Below are positions 12,341 to 23,568 of a DNA stretch of 64,000 nt, one piece after another. The DNA comes from Humulus lupulus. Taxonomy: Eukaryota; Streptophyta; Magnoliopsida; Rosales; Cannabaceae. A program made the translations under genes and the position numbers. The notes under the pieces are model-generated. The model did not search any database and was not told the DNA's origin. It saw only the letters and a program-made list of their open reading frames with translations. Positions within the stretch are counted from its first letter, which is position 1. Each line of letters opens with the position of its first letter. The stretch spans positions 114,738,358-114,802,357 of the forward strand of contig NC_084794.1 in the NCBI RefSeq assembly GCF_963169125.1, written 5' to 3'.

Positions 12341-13440
12341 GCTCATCCCTGTTAACAAAGCCTCATTTCCTCTTATTATTGCAATTATTGGATAACTTCG
12401 GGCAACCTTTATTACCCTGTATCCTGGGTTATGGGTAAACCTAGGAGTAAATCTTCTTCCTGGTCTATTTTAACTAAATTGAAACTGTTCCAAGTTGTTA
12501 GTATTATACTTTCTTTCATCTGTTTTCAGTATTTCTCTTTTATCCATTCTATCCCTTGACTCCTGACGAATAGCTCATTCTATCACCTCAACATATGACT
12601 TTGGGCTACTCATCACAGTGTCTACAACAAATTTACTACGTCTCCCCTAAGTCCTTTCGTAAATTTCCATATCTTGATTGCTCCAATACTTACTAGATTC
12701 CGTGCGAATCTAGCTAACTGATCAAACTTCCTCACATACTCTAGGACATTCAATGATCCTTGCTTCAGATTACCAAACTCATTAACTTTGTGCTCGATTA
12801 TTTCTCTATTATAATACTTAGAATTGAATAGAGTTAAGAATTTTGTCCATTGCATATCCACCACTCACAACTTTTCTTTACCGCGTCCCACCAAATTCTA
12901 GCGTCTTGTCTAAGCATATAAACTGCGCATTTTTCTTTCTCATGCTCAATGATTTCAATGAAGTCAAAAATCTTCTTCAACATATTGATCCATTCTTCAG
13001 CTACCAATGGGTCAGTAGTCCCCTCAGAGGTTGGAGGATTTTAATTGCCAAATCTCCACGAGATATGCTTCACACGAGCGGCGTCAGGCACCACGACTAG
13101 TGCGTTTAGTTGCCAAATCTTCTCGGGGTTGCTTCTGATCTTGTTCTCCAACCGAATGTTAACCAAGGTTGTTCTGGACATTATCAGGTACTAATTGAAG
13201 TCGTTGGAGCGGTGCTTCGATCATTCGTGTTTAACGAGCTTCCGTTTCATCTTATCTTTTTTTGACCTTGTTCAGTTTGAACCACTTGACCTTCCATCAT
13301 TTGACTCATTTCCACAATTTGTTCCATAACTCATGAGGCTTGGGCCGGTACATGAACTCGCTCCATCCCAGGTTGTTCAGCTTGAGGCCTAGGTCCAATT
13401 CCCACTAATCCTACTGCTCGAGTGATTGGAACCAATAAAA
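12341..13440 (-). pseudogene. Element A gag
   Basis: An uninterrupted stretch at 12622-12864 encodes capsid sequence (WTKFLTLFNSKYYNREIIEH, then LKQGSLNVLEYVRKFDQL), the C-terminal part of the Retrotrans_gag domain. The N-terminal part extends to about 13440 with stops. A zinc knuckle could not be identified downstream of the capsid. Confidence 0.75.
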
Positions 13441-14456
13441 TATATAAAAGAATACAACTCCTATTAAATAGGCAGTAACTCAAGGACTAATTCAAGCAAT
13501 AATAACAACTACAACTAGTTACTTTACACAACATATTCACGACTAATAGATACATGTAACAAATATGTCTATTGACTAGCTTAGCTTAGCAATATCAATC
13601 CTAGTCTCGGGGTTAGATATTGGTCCTCATACCTCAAAGGATTTACAAAACTATCCTATTTATGGACCTATAATTTCCTACTCGTGCCTAACCTAACTGT
13701 TGTCCTTTCAAAACGACTGAAAAAATATTAAGGTTTGTGATACACATTTTCTAGAGACTACGTTACGCTATTATCTCTCGTTGGAATCCCTCGCTATCCT
13801 CCTCATAATCCTCCTCGGAGTTCTCCTTGATAATAGCCTAAACTAATGATTGGGCATTCTATTTTATGCAAAACTCTATGCACTCCTCATGCCACACCAA
13901 CCTTCTATAAAGTGGTCCAAAGGTTGTCTCGATCATGACTTTGAATTTTGTCCAATTCTTGATAGAGGCCTTGAATGCCTCGGTAAATACCATATGAATG
14001 TCGTACTACTCAAGCATAAGCTAGCCAATCTAACCCATCAATATGAACTTTAGAATTAACTAACAATATTCATACCAATAACCAGCTTGGTAACCAGCCC
14101 ACCAACAAGCGTAACTATACTATAAAAAGTTTCAAAATACACAAAGCATATCATATCTCCTCATAGCAAAATGTACCAAAACATATCACATCAATCTCAC
14201 ACCTCAATGTGTGTCATCCCTCAACATAAGGCCTAGCTTCCCTACATGCTATTTGTACCAAGAAAAAGTTGACTCCTTCAACTAAATGTATACTAAACTA
14301 ACCCCAACATATATTTATCATCATCTAGACCTATGAAGGGTTCTAGTATTGGGGGCATAAAAGATTGTAGGATCTCAGTTCTCTGATTCAGGTCATAGAC
14401 TCTACGAGGGTTTACTATGTTGGCATTTATCATAAAAGTTTCTAAAGCCATATTAC
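13441..14456 (-). pseudogene. Element A pre-gag ORF remnant
   Basis: Between gag and the PBS the minus strand holds pieces homologous to the pre-gag ORF of element D: near 14340-14450 VYDLNQRTEILQSF (D: YDHRQRTEI), near 13900-13960 WTKFKVMIETTFGPLYRR (D: WTSFRISIEMTFGPLGRR), and near 13770-13840 an acidic tail with EEDYEEDSE. Stops and frameshifts break it. The function is unknown; it is neither gag nor pol. See the finding on the shared pre-gag ORF. Confidence 0.65.
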
Positions 14457-14524
14457 CTACAATTTATGGCACATAGTTAGTCAGAAAAGAAAACACTAAC
14501 ATATAACAAAAAGGCAATACTTAT
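14457..14524 (-). other. Candidate leader intron of element A (68 bp)
   Basis: On the minus strand, CACT precedes ATAAGT (a GTAAGT donor with its first G changed), then a T-rich body with a CTGACTAAC branch-point-like motif, then TTGTAG directly before GTAATATGGCT, the start of the pre-gag ORF. D and E have introns of similar length in the same place. This is inference from sequence only. Confidence 0.4.
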
Positions 14525-14591
14525 AGTGAGTGTCGGTCTATCGTTGCAAATGTACATGTGGGTGTGTCTACCTAACCATTTTAGCCCAGTG

Positions 14592-14604
14592 ATTTGATAC
14601 CTTT
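14592..14604 (-). other. Primer-binding site of element A
   Basis: On the minus strand the 5' LTR is followed by AAAGGTATCAAATC, a close variant of TGGTATCAGAGC, the plant initiator Met-tRNA-complementary PBS. Confidence 0.6.
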
Positions 14605-14931
14605 TGTAGCGACCTAAATAATTTACAAGACTAATAATGCAGAATAATAATAATTTTAACCTTAACAAGACTCAAAAATCCATATAAAAAAACTTTTAAA
14701 AACAATAATAATTTAGTTTGAAAGTATGCGCATACCTAAAAAGTGATTACAACACTATAAAGTTCTAAACATTCAAAATACATAGCCCAAGATATGTTCT
14801 TATAATAGTAAGAAATATATTTCAAAAGTGTAGATTTCCCACGGTCGAGCAACATGTACATTTCCACAACACATACTCCAGCTCTCACTGCTCTGCCTTC
14901 CCTTTTAATTTATAGACAACATGAAACAATG
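14605..14931 (-). repeat. 5' LTR of element A, truncated
   Basis: It starts TGTAGCGACC on the plus strand (the 3' end of the LTR in element orientation). It includes the segment at 14858-14931 that is also the left end of the A 3' LTR, and stops where the plus-strand pol tail of element G begins. About 90% of the LTR is missing. Confidence 0.65.
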
Positions 14932-15033
14932 AGAAAGAGAATGACTCAAGAGTTAGAGTCAGATGTGCGGGATCGATATCCTGAGATTTTTAAATAAATT
15001 TCAAGGATGAAATTTTTATAAGAAGGGGATAGT
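14932..15033 (+). pseudogene. Pol C-terminal tail of a plus-strand chromovirus (element G or relative)
   Basis: The segment encodes VRDRYPEIF, the terminal motif of Tekay-like chromodomain pol, followed by GGATGAAATTTTTATAAGAA and a purine-rich run to the LTR. It is cut on the left where it meets the LTR of element A. Confidence 0.65.
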
Positions 15034-16420
15034 TGTAACGTCCCAAATTTGCTAATAAGGCTTAGTGCCTTGATTACTGGGTCAGGATGGCAAAATTGGA
15101 TGTTTATGTGTTAATATGATCTAATTGTGATTATATATGTGAGTTATATGAGTTATATCATGATATGACTGATTACGCATGTTTAAGTGAATTAAATGTG
15201 CTTATAGGCATGATTCTGTTAAAAATGGCATTTTTGTAATTTTGACCCGCTGAGGGTATATCTGTAATTATATGTGCTGTGTGGGACCACATTATTATGT
15301 AGATATATTTCAGATGTGTGGCACGAGGCTATCCTAGTGAGCAATTTGGCAGAAAAGTCACATCGGGGATTAATACTTGGCTCGGGTTAAGCCTAGGGGT
15401 TATTTTAATAATTTGGTGAAATACCGGAGGTATTGGAGTATGAGTTATAATTGGGGTAAAATATTGTGTTTGGAAGAATAGTAAGATTAATTGAGAATTT
15501 TAAGTGGAATTTGAGGTTTAGCGGGAAAGTGGTGTAAATGACCATTTTGCCCTTGAGGGCAATAGAGAACCAAAGTTAGGGCTAGGGGTATTTTGGTCTT
15601 TTCCCTAACCTTGGATTACCTTAGTCACCTAGAAGCTTTGGGAAATTAGAAAAAACAGAAATAAAACACTTCACTCAGCATCTCACCATTTCTCTATCTC
15701 TCTCTAGTTTCCTCTCTCCCTTGTTGGAGGTATTCTTTGGTTTTGGAAGAGAAAGTCTTGAATTCTAAGCTTGGGAGGCAAATATTGGAAGTATTGGAGG
15801 CATTTTAGTGTGGGGATTCAGCTGGTGGTCTCGTTTATGAATGGGGGGTACCGCAAGGCTCAAGAGGAAATAATCATGCTCGCTGTCGCTTCAACTTATT
15901 GCTCAGGACTTGAGGTAAGAAATCTAGCACATGCACCGAGTGTAGTGCTTGAGCCCTTGATTATAGGGAACGAGAATGACCATTTCATGAATTTGTTTTT
16001 AGTTGAATGTCTGCTATGTTTAAATCTATGCTGATATACTTGTTTGTACTGATTGTTCGGTTGAGAAACCGTTATCGTGCTGGAGGTCGTTATCGACACA
16101 ACATGCGTAATGTAGGCCGTAGTGGCGGGGCTAGGCCGTTGTGGAAAGGCCCGACCGTAGTGGTGGGACCATTATAGGGAAGCGGTGTTTGACTACGTAA
16201 TTGAATGTTATGACTTATTTGGATGCTAGAATAGAAAGCATGATATATATACTATTAGAGCATGGCCTATTGACTAATGTATGAATGCTATGGACATGTG
16301 TTTAAGCATTGTTGCTATATGTGGATGTTGTGTTGTTGAGTTTTGCTTGTGGGATGGATTTTGGATGCGATTATCATGCTTGAGGGGCTGAGTCATTGAT
16401 TACAAATATGATTTGAAGTT
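15034..16420 (+). repeat. LTR and leader of element G (end not resolved)
   Basis: The start TGTAACGTCCCAAATT and the adjoining TAATAAGGCTTAGTGCCTTG match the LTR H start in reverse complement, so H and G are related families. A pyrimidine-rich CTCTATCTCTCTCTAG tract near 15690-15720 resembles an LTR transcription-start region. No CA end with PBS is visible before the gag start at 16421, so the 3' part of the LTR and the PBS are probably deleted. ORFs in this stretch are not supported. Confidence 0.55.
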
Positions 16421-17620
16421 ATGCATCCAAGGCAATCAATTGGACAACAAAGTATGGATATTGAGGCTGGAGATGATAGTCAGGGCCAGAACCCTCCGCA
16501 TGCCCCTTGGAATTGGGAGCAAATATGTTCAGATATGCAAGCAAGACTGCAAAGACAAGAGGAAGAGATTAAGTGGTTGAGGCAACAGGTTCGACCAGGG
16601 AACACTACTCCATTTGTTTTGCCGGTTGTGGCTCAACCTGAGGTTGGGAATAGGTGGGAACCACTGGTTGAGAGGTTCCAGAGACATTACCCTCCAACCT
16701 TTGAGGGAGGCCTAGAACCACTCAAAGCTGAGCAGTTGGTGGGCATGATTAGCTCCATACTCAATCTTATGAGGGGGATAGGAAATGATAGAGTGGTCTA
16801 TGCCACATACATGTTGCAAGATGATGCTCGAACTTGGTGGGAAGTGGTATCCCAAATTAGGAACATCATTACGATGGGCTTGGAGGAATTTAGGCAGTTG
16901 TTTAATGAGAGATATTATAGTGATGCAATTCAAGCAGCAAAGATGAATGAATTTATGAATCTAATTCAAGGAAACATGACAATAATAGAGTATGACATTA
17001 AATTTGATAGGTTGGCAAAGTTTTCTTTGGACTTGGTGTTGACTGATGTGGCTCGGAAGGAGCAATTTGTTCGAGGACTAAATTTCAATGTAGTCTAGGG
17101 CGTCAGAATCTCCCCAGTGTCTGAGGTTTTCACCTATGCTTAGGCAGTAGAGAAGGCCCTTACTATTGAGAGCGTTCAGTATGAAATATGGAGGGAGAAT
17201 GCTGTAGGGCCTGATGCTCGGAGAGTGGTACCTTTGTGTACAGGATTGGGTAAGGGCGAAGGCCCGAGTGAGCAGAAAAGAAAATCCAATGACGTATTTG
17301 GTACCCCTGGGCCAGAAAGAGGGTTTCGAGGCACTCAAAGTAGCTGACAGGGCGAGGACGAGAAGTGGAAGCCTTACCCATAGTGTATTCGGTGCAGGAG
17401 ACACCATTTGGGAGAATGTCGAGCTAAGACATGTTTCCTGTGCGACATGGTGGGTCATTTTAAGAGAGAGTGCTCGAGATTGGGAAAGAAGGAACCAAGG
17501 GAGGACGACAATTTTGTTTCGATTTGAGGGGTTGTTTCATTACTAGAGGGGCTGAGGTTAGTTCCTCAATGGCGACAGGTCAGACACTAGTATTTATTAC
17601 TCTTCTATGGTATAAGTTTA
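16421..17620 (+). pseudogene. Element G gag
   Basis: An uninterrupted 225-codon reading frame (16421-17098) starts at ATG and encodes a coiled N-terminus (RLQRQEEEIKWLRQQV), then the Retrotrans_gag capsid: RFQRHYPPTFEGG, DDARTWWEVV and EYDIKFDRLAKFS. A TAG stop follows. Beyond it, in other frames, lie two zinc knuckles: CIRCRRHHLGEC and CFLCDMVGHFKREC (CX2CX4HX4C, 17432-17473). Two knuckles in this spacing are common in Tekay-like gag. It is the longest intact gag fragment in the window, but the shift before the knuckles makes it a pseudogene. Confidence 0.85.
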
Positions 17621-18337
17621 TGTAGACACTCAAGATTCCATACCTGTGAAAGTTCCAAAGCACCCGTTAAAGTCCCCTAAACTCCTAAATACAGAACTCG
17701 CAAGGGGCATCTCACGAGGGCCTCGCGCCTAGCGGCCATGCCTCACTGGAGGCATCTTGCGAAGGCTACATGCCCAGATGCTCCGCCTTGTGAGGGGCGT
17801 CTCGCGAGGGCCTCATGCCCAGCCACCACGCCTCGTTGGAGGTGTCTTGCGAAGGTTGCGTGCCTAGATTCTCTGCCTCGCGAGGGCCTCATGCCCCTCT
17901 AGCCGCACCTCGATGGAGGCATCTCACGAAGGATGCATGCCACCACCTCGTGAGGGCCTCTGACACCAGACAATCTCTGACACTCATACTCAATAAGTAG
18001 TGGAGGCATCCCCACGGACTCTATCCATGTACTGGAGCTGACACCACTACCCCTGAGACCACTCTCCTGACAGTGTACTCATGTACCAACTGGTCCCCTG
18101 CACCACAATGTATCAAGGGCCATTAGAGCCCACTACATAAGGAACCCCACTTCCACTTGGAAAGGGGTTGGAAAAAACACTCTAGCACCACACCATAAGA
18201 AATACAAGTTCATTTCACCATTTTCTTTCTGCGACTATTCTTTAAGTGTCTGTTTAGATTTTTGAAGTTTTTCATTGATAAGTTCCATACTTCGATTTTT
18301 CTAACTTAACTTCGTTGATGAGTTCTCATCGTCAACA
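17621..18337 (+). mobile_element. Solo LTR I (717 bp), TSD GTTTA
   Basis: It begins TGTAGACACTC and ends CGTCAACA, with GTTTA at 17616-17620 and 18338-18342. It splits the region between gag knuckles and protease of element G. There is no coding content. Orientation is tentatively plus, from CTACATAAGG (TATA-like) followed downstream by a T-rich segment toward the right end. The superfamily cannot be assigned. Confidence 0.8.
17703..17955. repeat. 90-bp tandem repeat with CTCGCGAG palindromes, inside solo LTR I
   Basis: Units at 17703-17792 and 17793-17882 are each exactly 90 bp and are followed by a shortened third unit. Each carries two copies of a self-complementary core: CTCGCGAG or variants (CTCACGAG, CTTGCGAAG, CTCGTGAG). 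It is the most GC-rich part of this LTR. Confidence 0.8.
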
Positions 18338-19152
18338 GTTTATTTTGGTTTTAGGCATGTGATGGTTTATTTTGTAAGGTTATATATGAACCGAGTTGAT
18401 TTTGGGTTACCTATGTTGTGGACAGTGGGGCGTTATCGCCTATCGAGAATTGGTATCCTTTAAAGGTGGAATTAGATCATTATCGATAAGACGAATAATA
18501 GGGAGTGGTTTGTGGACCTGATAGAATTAGTAGTGAAAGAATTTGACGTGTTATTGGGTATGGATTGGTTGGCCGAGTGGGAATGATCATAGATTGTGAG
18601 AGGAGGATGGTAATCTTTTGAGTTTGAAAGAGGAAACCTGCTTGTGATTGCGGGCGTTGTGAACGGGCCTCGCAATCCAATGACCTTGACATTGAAGGTT
18701 AGAAACACATCCCAAGGAGGATGTGTGGAATTCTTAGCAGGTGTGGTGGATATCATAAGGGTTGCATAGGCTGGATCAGAGGGTCTACCGTGATTGCCAA
18801 CGTATTTGGAGATTTAGTTTGTTATTAAATTGACATCATGGCTAGAATCAGTGTTCAAGGCACCATATAAAAGGGCACTAGTTGAGTGGAAAGGATAAAG
18901 GTTCTATTGAAGGATTTATTTGATTTTGGGATTGATTAGACCAAGCTTCTCACTACGGGATACGCCAACATTAGTTGTTAAGGGTAAGGACAGTCATTGA
19001 GGATGTGTATCGAGTATGGATAGCTAAATAAGGTAATTGTTAAGAATAAGTATCCATTGCTAAGGATTGATGATTCATTTTGCTAGTTGCAAGGTAAGAC
19101 AATGCTCCTAAGAATTTACCCTTGATCTAGTTATTACCAACTGAGGATAAGG
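18338..19152 (+). pseudogene. Element G protease and start of reverse transcriptase
   Basis: At 18545-18577 the frame reads DVLLGMDWLAE, the protease C-terminal motif of Ty3/gypsy, followed by a shifted IIDCERRMV. Near 19023-19080 KVIVKNKYPLLRIDD and then YYQLR mark the RT N-terminus. RT stops at about 19150, where LTR C begins; the rest is not in the window. Many stops are present. Confidence 0.75.
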
Positions 19153-19869
19153 TGTTGATGTGGTCTTTTGCCAACAGTGTATGAAGAAATAATAAGGCAG
19201 ATTAGTGCTTAATAATAACCCGTAATGAACAATAAAAAAAATTCACTTAAGAACACATAAATTTTACGTGGTTTAGTGGTTAAAATCCACCTAGTCCATG
19301 AGTCAATATTATTGTTGTTTCTCTCTCTATTTTGGCACAGTTTTGGTATTATAGAATAATGGTCCCCTTTCCTGTCCAATATTCCTAGTATTTATAGGGG
19401 GATTCCATGGATAGGTTTGGGTAAACGTGTGAGTCAATCACATATTTACATAATATTTACATTTAATACAAATAATTCCCATTTATATTGGGATATGATT
19501 TGATAACAGGTTCCTACTATCTCGTATAATAATTATGACAACCTAGTCATAAATAAATGTATAAAGGGATACCGAGTCTCTGGGGATCCTTAAGTATGAA
19601 ATATACTAAAATTACCACGGTCTGGATATCTCCTCCAAGCTCGTGCTTTGACAACTATTTAATATTTTGAGCCCGCGCTTCACAGCCATTGCACCCTTAG
19701 TTCAGGAAAAACTCAGGACGACTATATTCACGTATGCCCACCATGAATCTAAAACTGTCCACGTGGATAACAGGCAAATATTATTCCCCTCAGTTATCTC
19801 TTTGTGTATCTATCTGCCAATTGTACCTGAGCTGAATGAATGAACTCGTGCTAAAATTAGGGTACAACA
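19153..19869 (-). repeat. 3' LTR of element C (about 717 bp)
   Basis: The right end GGGTACAACA abuts the polypurine tract, so the LTR starts TGTTGTACCC in element orientation. The best left end is TGTTGATG at 19153, giving matching TGTTG/CAACA termini; it lies inside the RT of element G, preceded by TAAGG as candidate TSD. A left end a few tens of bases to the right cannot be excluded. The stretch 19355-19795 is nearly identical to 31679-32085, the 5' LTR fragment. Confidence 0.7.
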
Positions 19870-19886
19870 TTTGCCCCCCCAAGTCC
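19870..19886 (-). other. Polypurine tract of element C
   Basis: On the minus strand ACTTGGGGGGGCAAA lies directly before the TGTTGTACCC start of the 3' LTR, the expected place for plus-strand DNA priming. Confidence 0.75.
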
Positions 19887-20137
19887 CTGCTCGTGTTTGA
19901 TGTCATCATTTTCTGACCTACACAGTAGGTACTTTTAGACATCTGTTGTGTAAAACCATGCCTGCCCACTACTCGAGTACTGGACACGTGGCCTATTGCA
20001 ATTGGGGCCTGTTCGGGTTTCGAGGACTGTAATAATTGTCTTGTCAAATTTTTGCCGCCATGTGGTCTGTTTGACCCTGACCCTTGGATCTTGAATCAAT
20101 CCCATCTAACAGTCTATATCAATTTTCATGGTTTTCG

Positions 20138-20147
20138 TATAAAAAGG
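20138..20147 (+). promoter_or_regulatory. TATA box upstream of the antisense ORF
   Basis: TATAAAAAGG stands about 700 bp before the ATG of the antisense ORF and about 180 bp before a strong splice donor on the same strand. It lies inside element C, outside its LTR. The 19887-20137 stretch before it shows nothing else. The promoter role is inferred from the motif and its position. Confidence 0.5.
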
Positions 20148-20319
20148 GTGACTAGCCTCAAACCTTACCACCTTTGCATTCAGGAAAATACCATTTTTCA
20201 AATTTCCTCATTCTTCCCCACAATTCCCATAACAATTCGTCATGCCCAGATTCTCAGAAAATTTCCAAGATATTTTCGTGATCCGAGTCTACATCCTCCT
20301 GTCGAAAAACACACTTCCT

Positions 20320-20834
20320 GTAAGTATCTCAATCTTTAATGATCCAACAACATTTTTTTTCTTTTTGTAATGTTCATCGCTAGGTGTTGTTAGGATTTTT
20401 GTGAACGCCAATAGGAAATGAGCTTCGAGACTCCATAAGTGAAACCAAATAAGAAGGTATTCATAAAACTGGGTAATTTCTAGGTTAATCTAAGGTAGTT
20501 CTAATATCAAAATAGGTTTAGAAAATACCTGTTTGGGGCATACAAATTGTAAGGTTTCTAGGTTTAAAACCAGGTAGCTTAAGGGTTACGATTCCTTAAG
20601 CAGTTTTGCATAAAACCGCTTTTCAGAAAAAAGTAGTGGCCTGACGTTTCTGACACATGGATCCCTAAATATCATGGGACTGTTAAGAAACTGAGGCACG
20701 TAGCCTAGGATATTGCATGGCATCACGTGATGGGGCTAAAGCTAACTTTAACCCGTATAACCAAAATAACCTGTTTCGTTCTTCGTACTATCGCGTCATA
20801 GTTATAGATCATAATTAGGCTGCTTTGTCATTAG
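20320..20834 (+). other. Candidate 5' UTR intron of the antisense ORF
   Basis: A consensus donor (CCTGTAAGTATC, intron from 20320) and an acceptor TCATTAG at 20834, nine bases before the ATG at 20843, bracket an AT-rich stretch without coding signal. Inferred, not proven. Confidence 0.45.
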
Positions 20835-21107
20835 GCGATCTGATGGCTCCTCAAAAGAAGAACACTCCGAAGAAGAACGCCTCGAGCTCGTCCTCTCATT
20901 AGAAGAACAAAAGGAAGCAGGTCGCCTCCGAATCTCCCATCCCGCACTTTGGTCCTATGGTGGAGAAGGAGCTCGTGATCGATCCCAATGCATATTTTGA
21001 GGCTGAGCGTATAGTCTCGAAAATCACGAATCAAGGGAAAGTCAACAAAATCCTATTGAGTCACAATATAGAAGTAGGCCCGACATGCATTTCAGGGGGA
21101 GTGGAGC

Positions 21108-22269
21108 TGTTAGGAAAATATAAATTGCCTCAATGGAAATTAATAATAATATTACAACTCTATGCAATATATTACAAATAAATAATGATTGATTGAATGA
21201 GATTACAACTCTATAGCTGAAAATTACAAATAAACAAAGGAAATGAAGAAGATGATGAAGAAGAAGAGAATAGTGAGAATACAACTCTAAGCAAAAGATT
21301 ACAAGTAAAATAAAGTGTTTGGACCAAAAGAAAAGATTACAACTCTTAAACAAAATATACAAGTAAATAGAACAAGAGAATAAGAAGAAAAACAATAGAA
21401 TAAAAAGAAGAATAGAAACACAAGTAAACTCTCAATTACACAACCTAAGTGAAGAGGGTTGGGGATCACCAACTTGAACAAGGTTTAAAACCTTTGTCCA
21501 AAAGCTTATTTCCTCCTAACTCAAGCACTAAGGGATCTCTCTCAGATATTGGAAAAGCTTTCTGGAATTATCAAGCCTTAAGGTGTTTCTAGCCAAGTGC
21601 TCTAATGGATAGAAAATGTTGTGTCTTACAAGTGAGCTATAGGCTCCGATTTATAGAGTTTAGAGACACCCTTTGAATATCAAATTCTACCAACCCCCAT
21701 GGCTGTTACCAATGTTTAATTGGATTAATATGGAATTAAAAAAGAGATTTGGGAGTTATTTGGGTTTTTTGAACAAAGATTGAAAAAACTGAAAATTTGG
21801 TCAGTTTTGGCCTATGGCCGCGGCTAGAGACATTAGTGGTCGTGGCCACTGGTCTTTGACCCACAGGCCGCGGCCACTAAATGTTGGTGGCCGCGGCCAC
21901 TGACCAAATTCAGCACAAAAAATGTGTTGTTTTTCCAAACGGTTCCAAACCCTCCCAAATGATTTTGTAACTCCCAAAACACATTATTGGGGTTAAAATC
22001 ATATCTTTAAAAGCCATATCACATATGGCTTTATGAAATTCATCTCAATATTGTGTAACAACAATTTACACAATAAAGGGTAATATTTGAAGGTTACAAA
22101 TTTGTAACACCAAATATGTTACATTATTTGGATATATCTCATATATCTAAATATTATAACTCTCTATTATATGTTACAATATGTGACACACTTTGTCACA
22201 TTTATTTAATCTAAAACATTATATTATAATATAATATAATTTTACATTATATTATAAAATAATATAACA
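21108..22269. mobile_element. Solo LTR J (1162 bp), TSD GGAGC
   Basis: It begins TGTTAGGAAA and ends AATATAACA, with GGAGC at 21103-21107 and 22270-22274. The ends TGTTA...TAACA resemble Copia-type LTRs, but the superfamily is not certain. It interrupts the antisense ORF between GEWS and CAPF codons. It contains repeated ATTACAACTCTA-type phrases (21160-21360), a GGCCGCGGCC island, and a run of TATAATA near the end. Minus-strand ORFs here are Phe/Leu-rich and not genes. Confidence 0.85.
21812..21905. repeat. GGCCGCGGCCACT palindrome island in solo LTR J
   Basis: Four copies of a GC-rich palindromic motif (GGCCGCGGC, GGTCGTGGCCACT, GGCCGCGGCCACT twice) fall within about 95 bp of otherwise AT-rich LTR. 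GGCCGCGGCC is perfectly self-complementary. Confidence 0.8.
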
Positions 22270-22759
22270 GGAGCTGTGCTCCCTTTCAAGATGACTACGC
22301 AGCCTGGAGCGATGAACACATGAAGGTCGACGCATTCCTTTCTTTGGACCAATACTTCACGGACTTTCTAAACTACGTGAAGCTGGCTCCATTCCAGCTA
22401 CCCCTGAACTCCTATAGGCTTATGGCGGGGTTGAAATACTTATTTCTGAAGCACGAGTGGGAGGTCCCCAATCTAACAGACATATTGTACTTCTTCTGCC
22501 TCAAATCTAGCCCTGATTAGAGAGGGCAAGGTGATAGATTCTACTACCTCATGCAGTTTCCCAACTCTGCCCCCGTCATCGAGCTTCCCAGTCATCCAAA
22601 TGACTATAAAGATCTTTTCTTTATGTCGAATGGCTTTAAGAACTGTGAACACTGATACTTCAACCGTCCTCGTAAGTCTTCTATCCTTATGAACTCAGCT
22701 CATGAATTTTGTTCCTTTAAGACATTTCTTTTTTGTACATGTTTTAGTTGACTTTTTTT

Positions 22760-23091
22760 CTTGTGCAACCATATTTGCGATGACGGGAAAATCTATGACC
22801 CTCGGGGGTCAATACAAAAAATTATCCAATCTTCCCCTTGGCAAAAAGGACTATCGCCAGGTCGTGAACGATGCCACCATGTTGGCATGAAAGTTGATCG
22901 GAGAGGGGAAAACATTAGCTCGAAGGACCCGGGCTCCGCTTCCAACCATCCTCGAGCTTCCCGCACCTCAAGAGGCCTTACCAGTCTATGAGGACAGCGA
23001 GGAGGAAGAGGCCAGGTGCCTCTTGTGCAAAAAAGATAGGCTCCCGAGGATGTCTGGGAACCCGATCCAGATCGAGTTGCGTCAGGGGTAG
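22760..23091 (+). pseudogene. aORF middle exon with acidic stretch
   Basis: Part of the antisense ORF listed above, reading KLSNLPLGKKDYRQVVNDA, a TGA stop (TGG lost), then PLPTILELPAPQEALPVYED and EDSEEEEARC. The acidic segment is typical of the linker between the conserved N-terminal domain and the coiled coil. From 23092 to 23507 the linker is degenerate with stops in every frame. Confidence 0.5.
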
Positions 23092-23568
23092 CAGCCGGCC
23101 CCTCTAGCCAAGGTAACCCATACCCCTTTAGGGAATTAGATAAGGCTATTGTCGATTTTAGGTTAGTTCGTTATAATCCGAATCAGCTCATCCACCGTCA
23201 TCCTTCCAACCCAGATCTAAATGTAACCCTGCTCCAGTGCGTAGACCACCTAGTGGTACGCTATGACAATAGTTATACTAAGGGCACAATCGTAGTTGAA
23301 AACACCCTAAATTTTAGATCTGCCATTTTTCAAGAATACGAGACAAACCGTAGGTCCTGGCCTTCTATGCCCCAGGGTGCATTTGCCCCTGGGTTCAAAT
23401 AATACGTAGATGAGTCCAGCCTCGAGGAAGGACCTGAACCCCTTAGGATCCAAGAATTATTAACTGTAGATTACCCTTCTCCTCCATTAGTTCCAAGGTC
23501 GGAGGTCATGCCTATCCCAGTCAAAACACTCGAGCTGGTGATAATAGACTCCTCCCCCAGCCCAGAGG

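Larger units (their letters stand above)
3709..14931 (-). mobile_element. Element A: degraded Tekay-like Ty3/gypsy chromovirus
   Basis: A minus-strand LTR retrotransposon: 3' LTR (3709-6967), pol with C-terminal chromodomain, integrase, RNase H, RT and protease (6968-12340, interrupted by solo LTR H), gag (12341-13440), a pre-gag ORF remnant (13441-14456), PBS (14592-14604) and a short piece of 5' LTR (14605-14931). Both LTRs are truncated at their outer ends, but they overlap by about 75 bp around TACATTTCCACAAC, which shows that they belong together. Domain order gag-PR-RT-RH-IN-CHD is that of chromoviruses. Many stops and frameshifts make it one of the older insertions here. Pol is close to that of element D. 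Confidence 0.75.

Noticed and set aside
15771..16034. 87-codon ORF in LTR G
   Set aside because: It lies in the LTR/leader segment, has no recognisable domain, and is matched by an equally long ORF on the other strand.
17815..18000. 61-codon ORF in the CTCGCGAG repeat
   Set aside because: The ORF follows the 90-bp repeat (a multiple of three) and has no start context or homology.
21042..21481. Phe/Leu-rich minus-strand ORFs of 60-117 codons that look like membrane proteins
   Set aside because: They come from A-rich plus-strand sequence inside solo LTR J and cross its boundary with the antisense ORF, so the frame is accidental.
21103..22274. 8-bp direct repeat GGAGCTGT around the insert, suggesting a hAT DNA transposon
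   Set aside because: The last three bases belong to the TGT terminus of the insert; TGTTA...TAACA ends with a 5-bp TSD fit an LTR better, and no hAT inverted repeats are seen.
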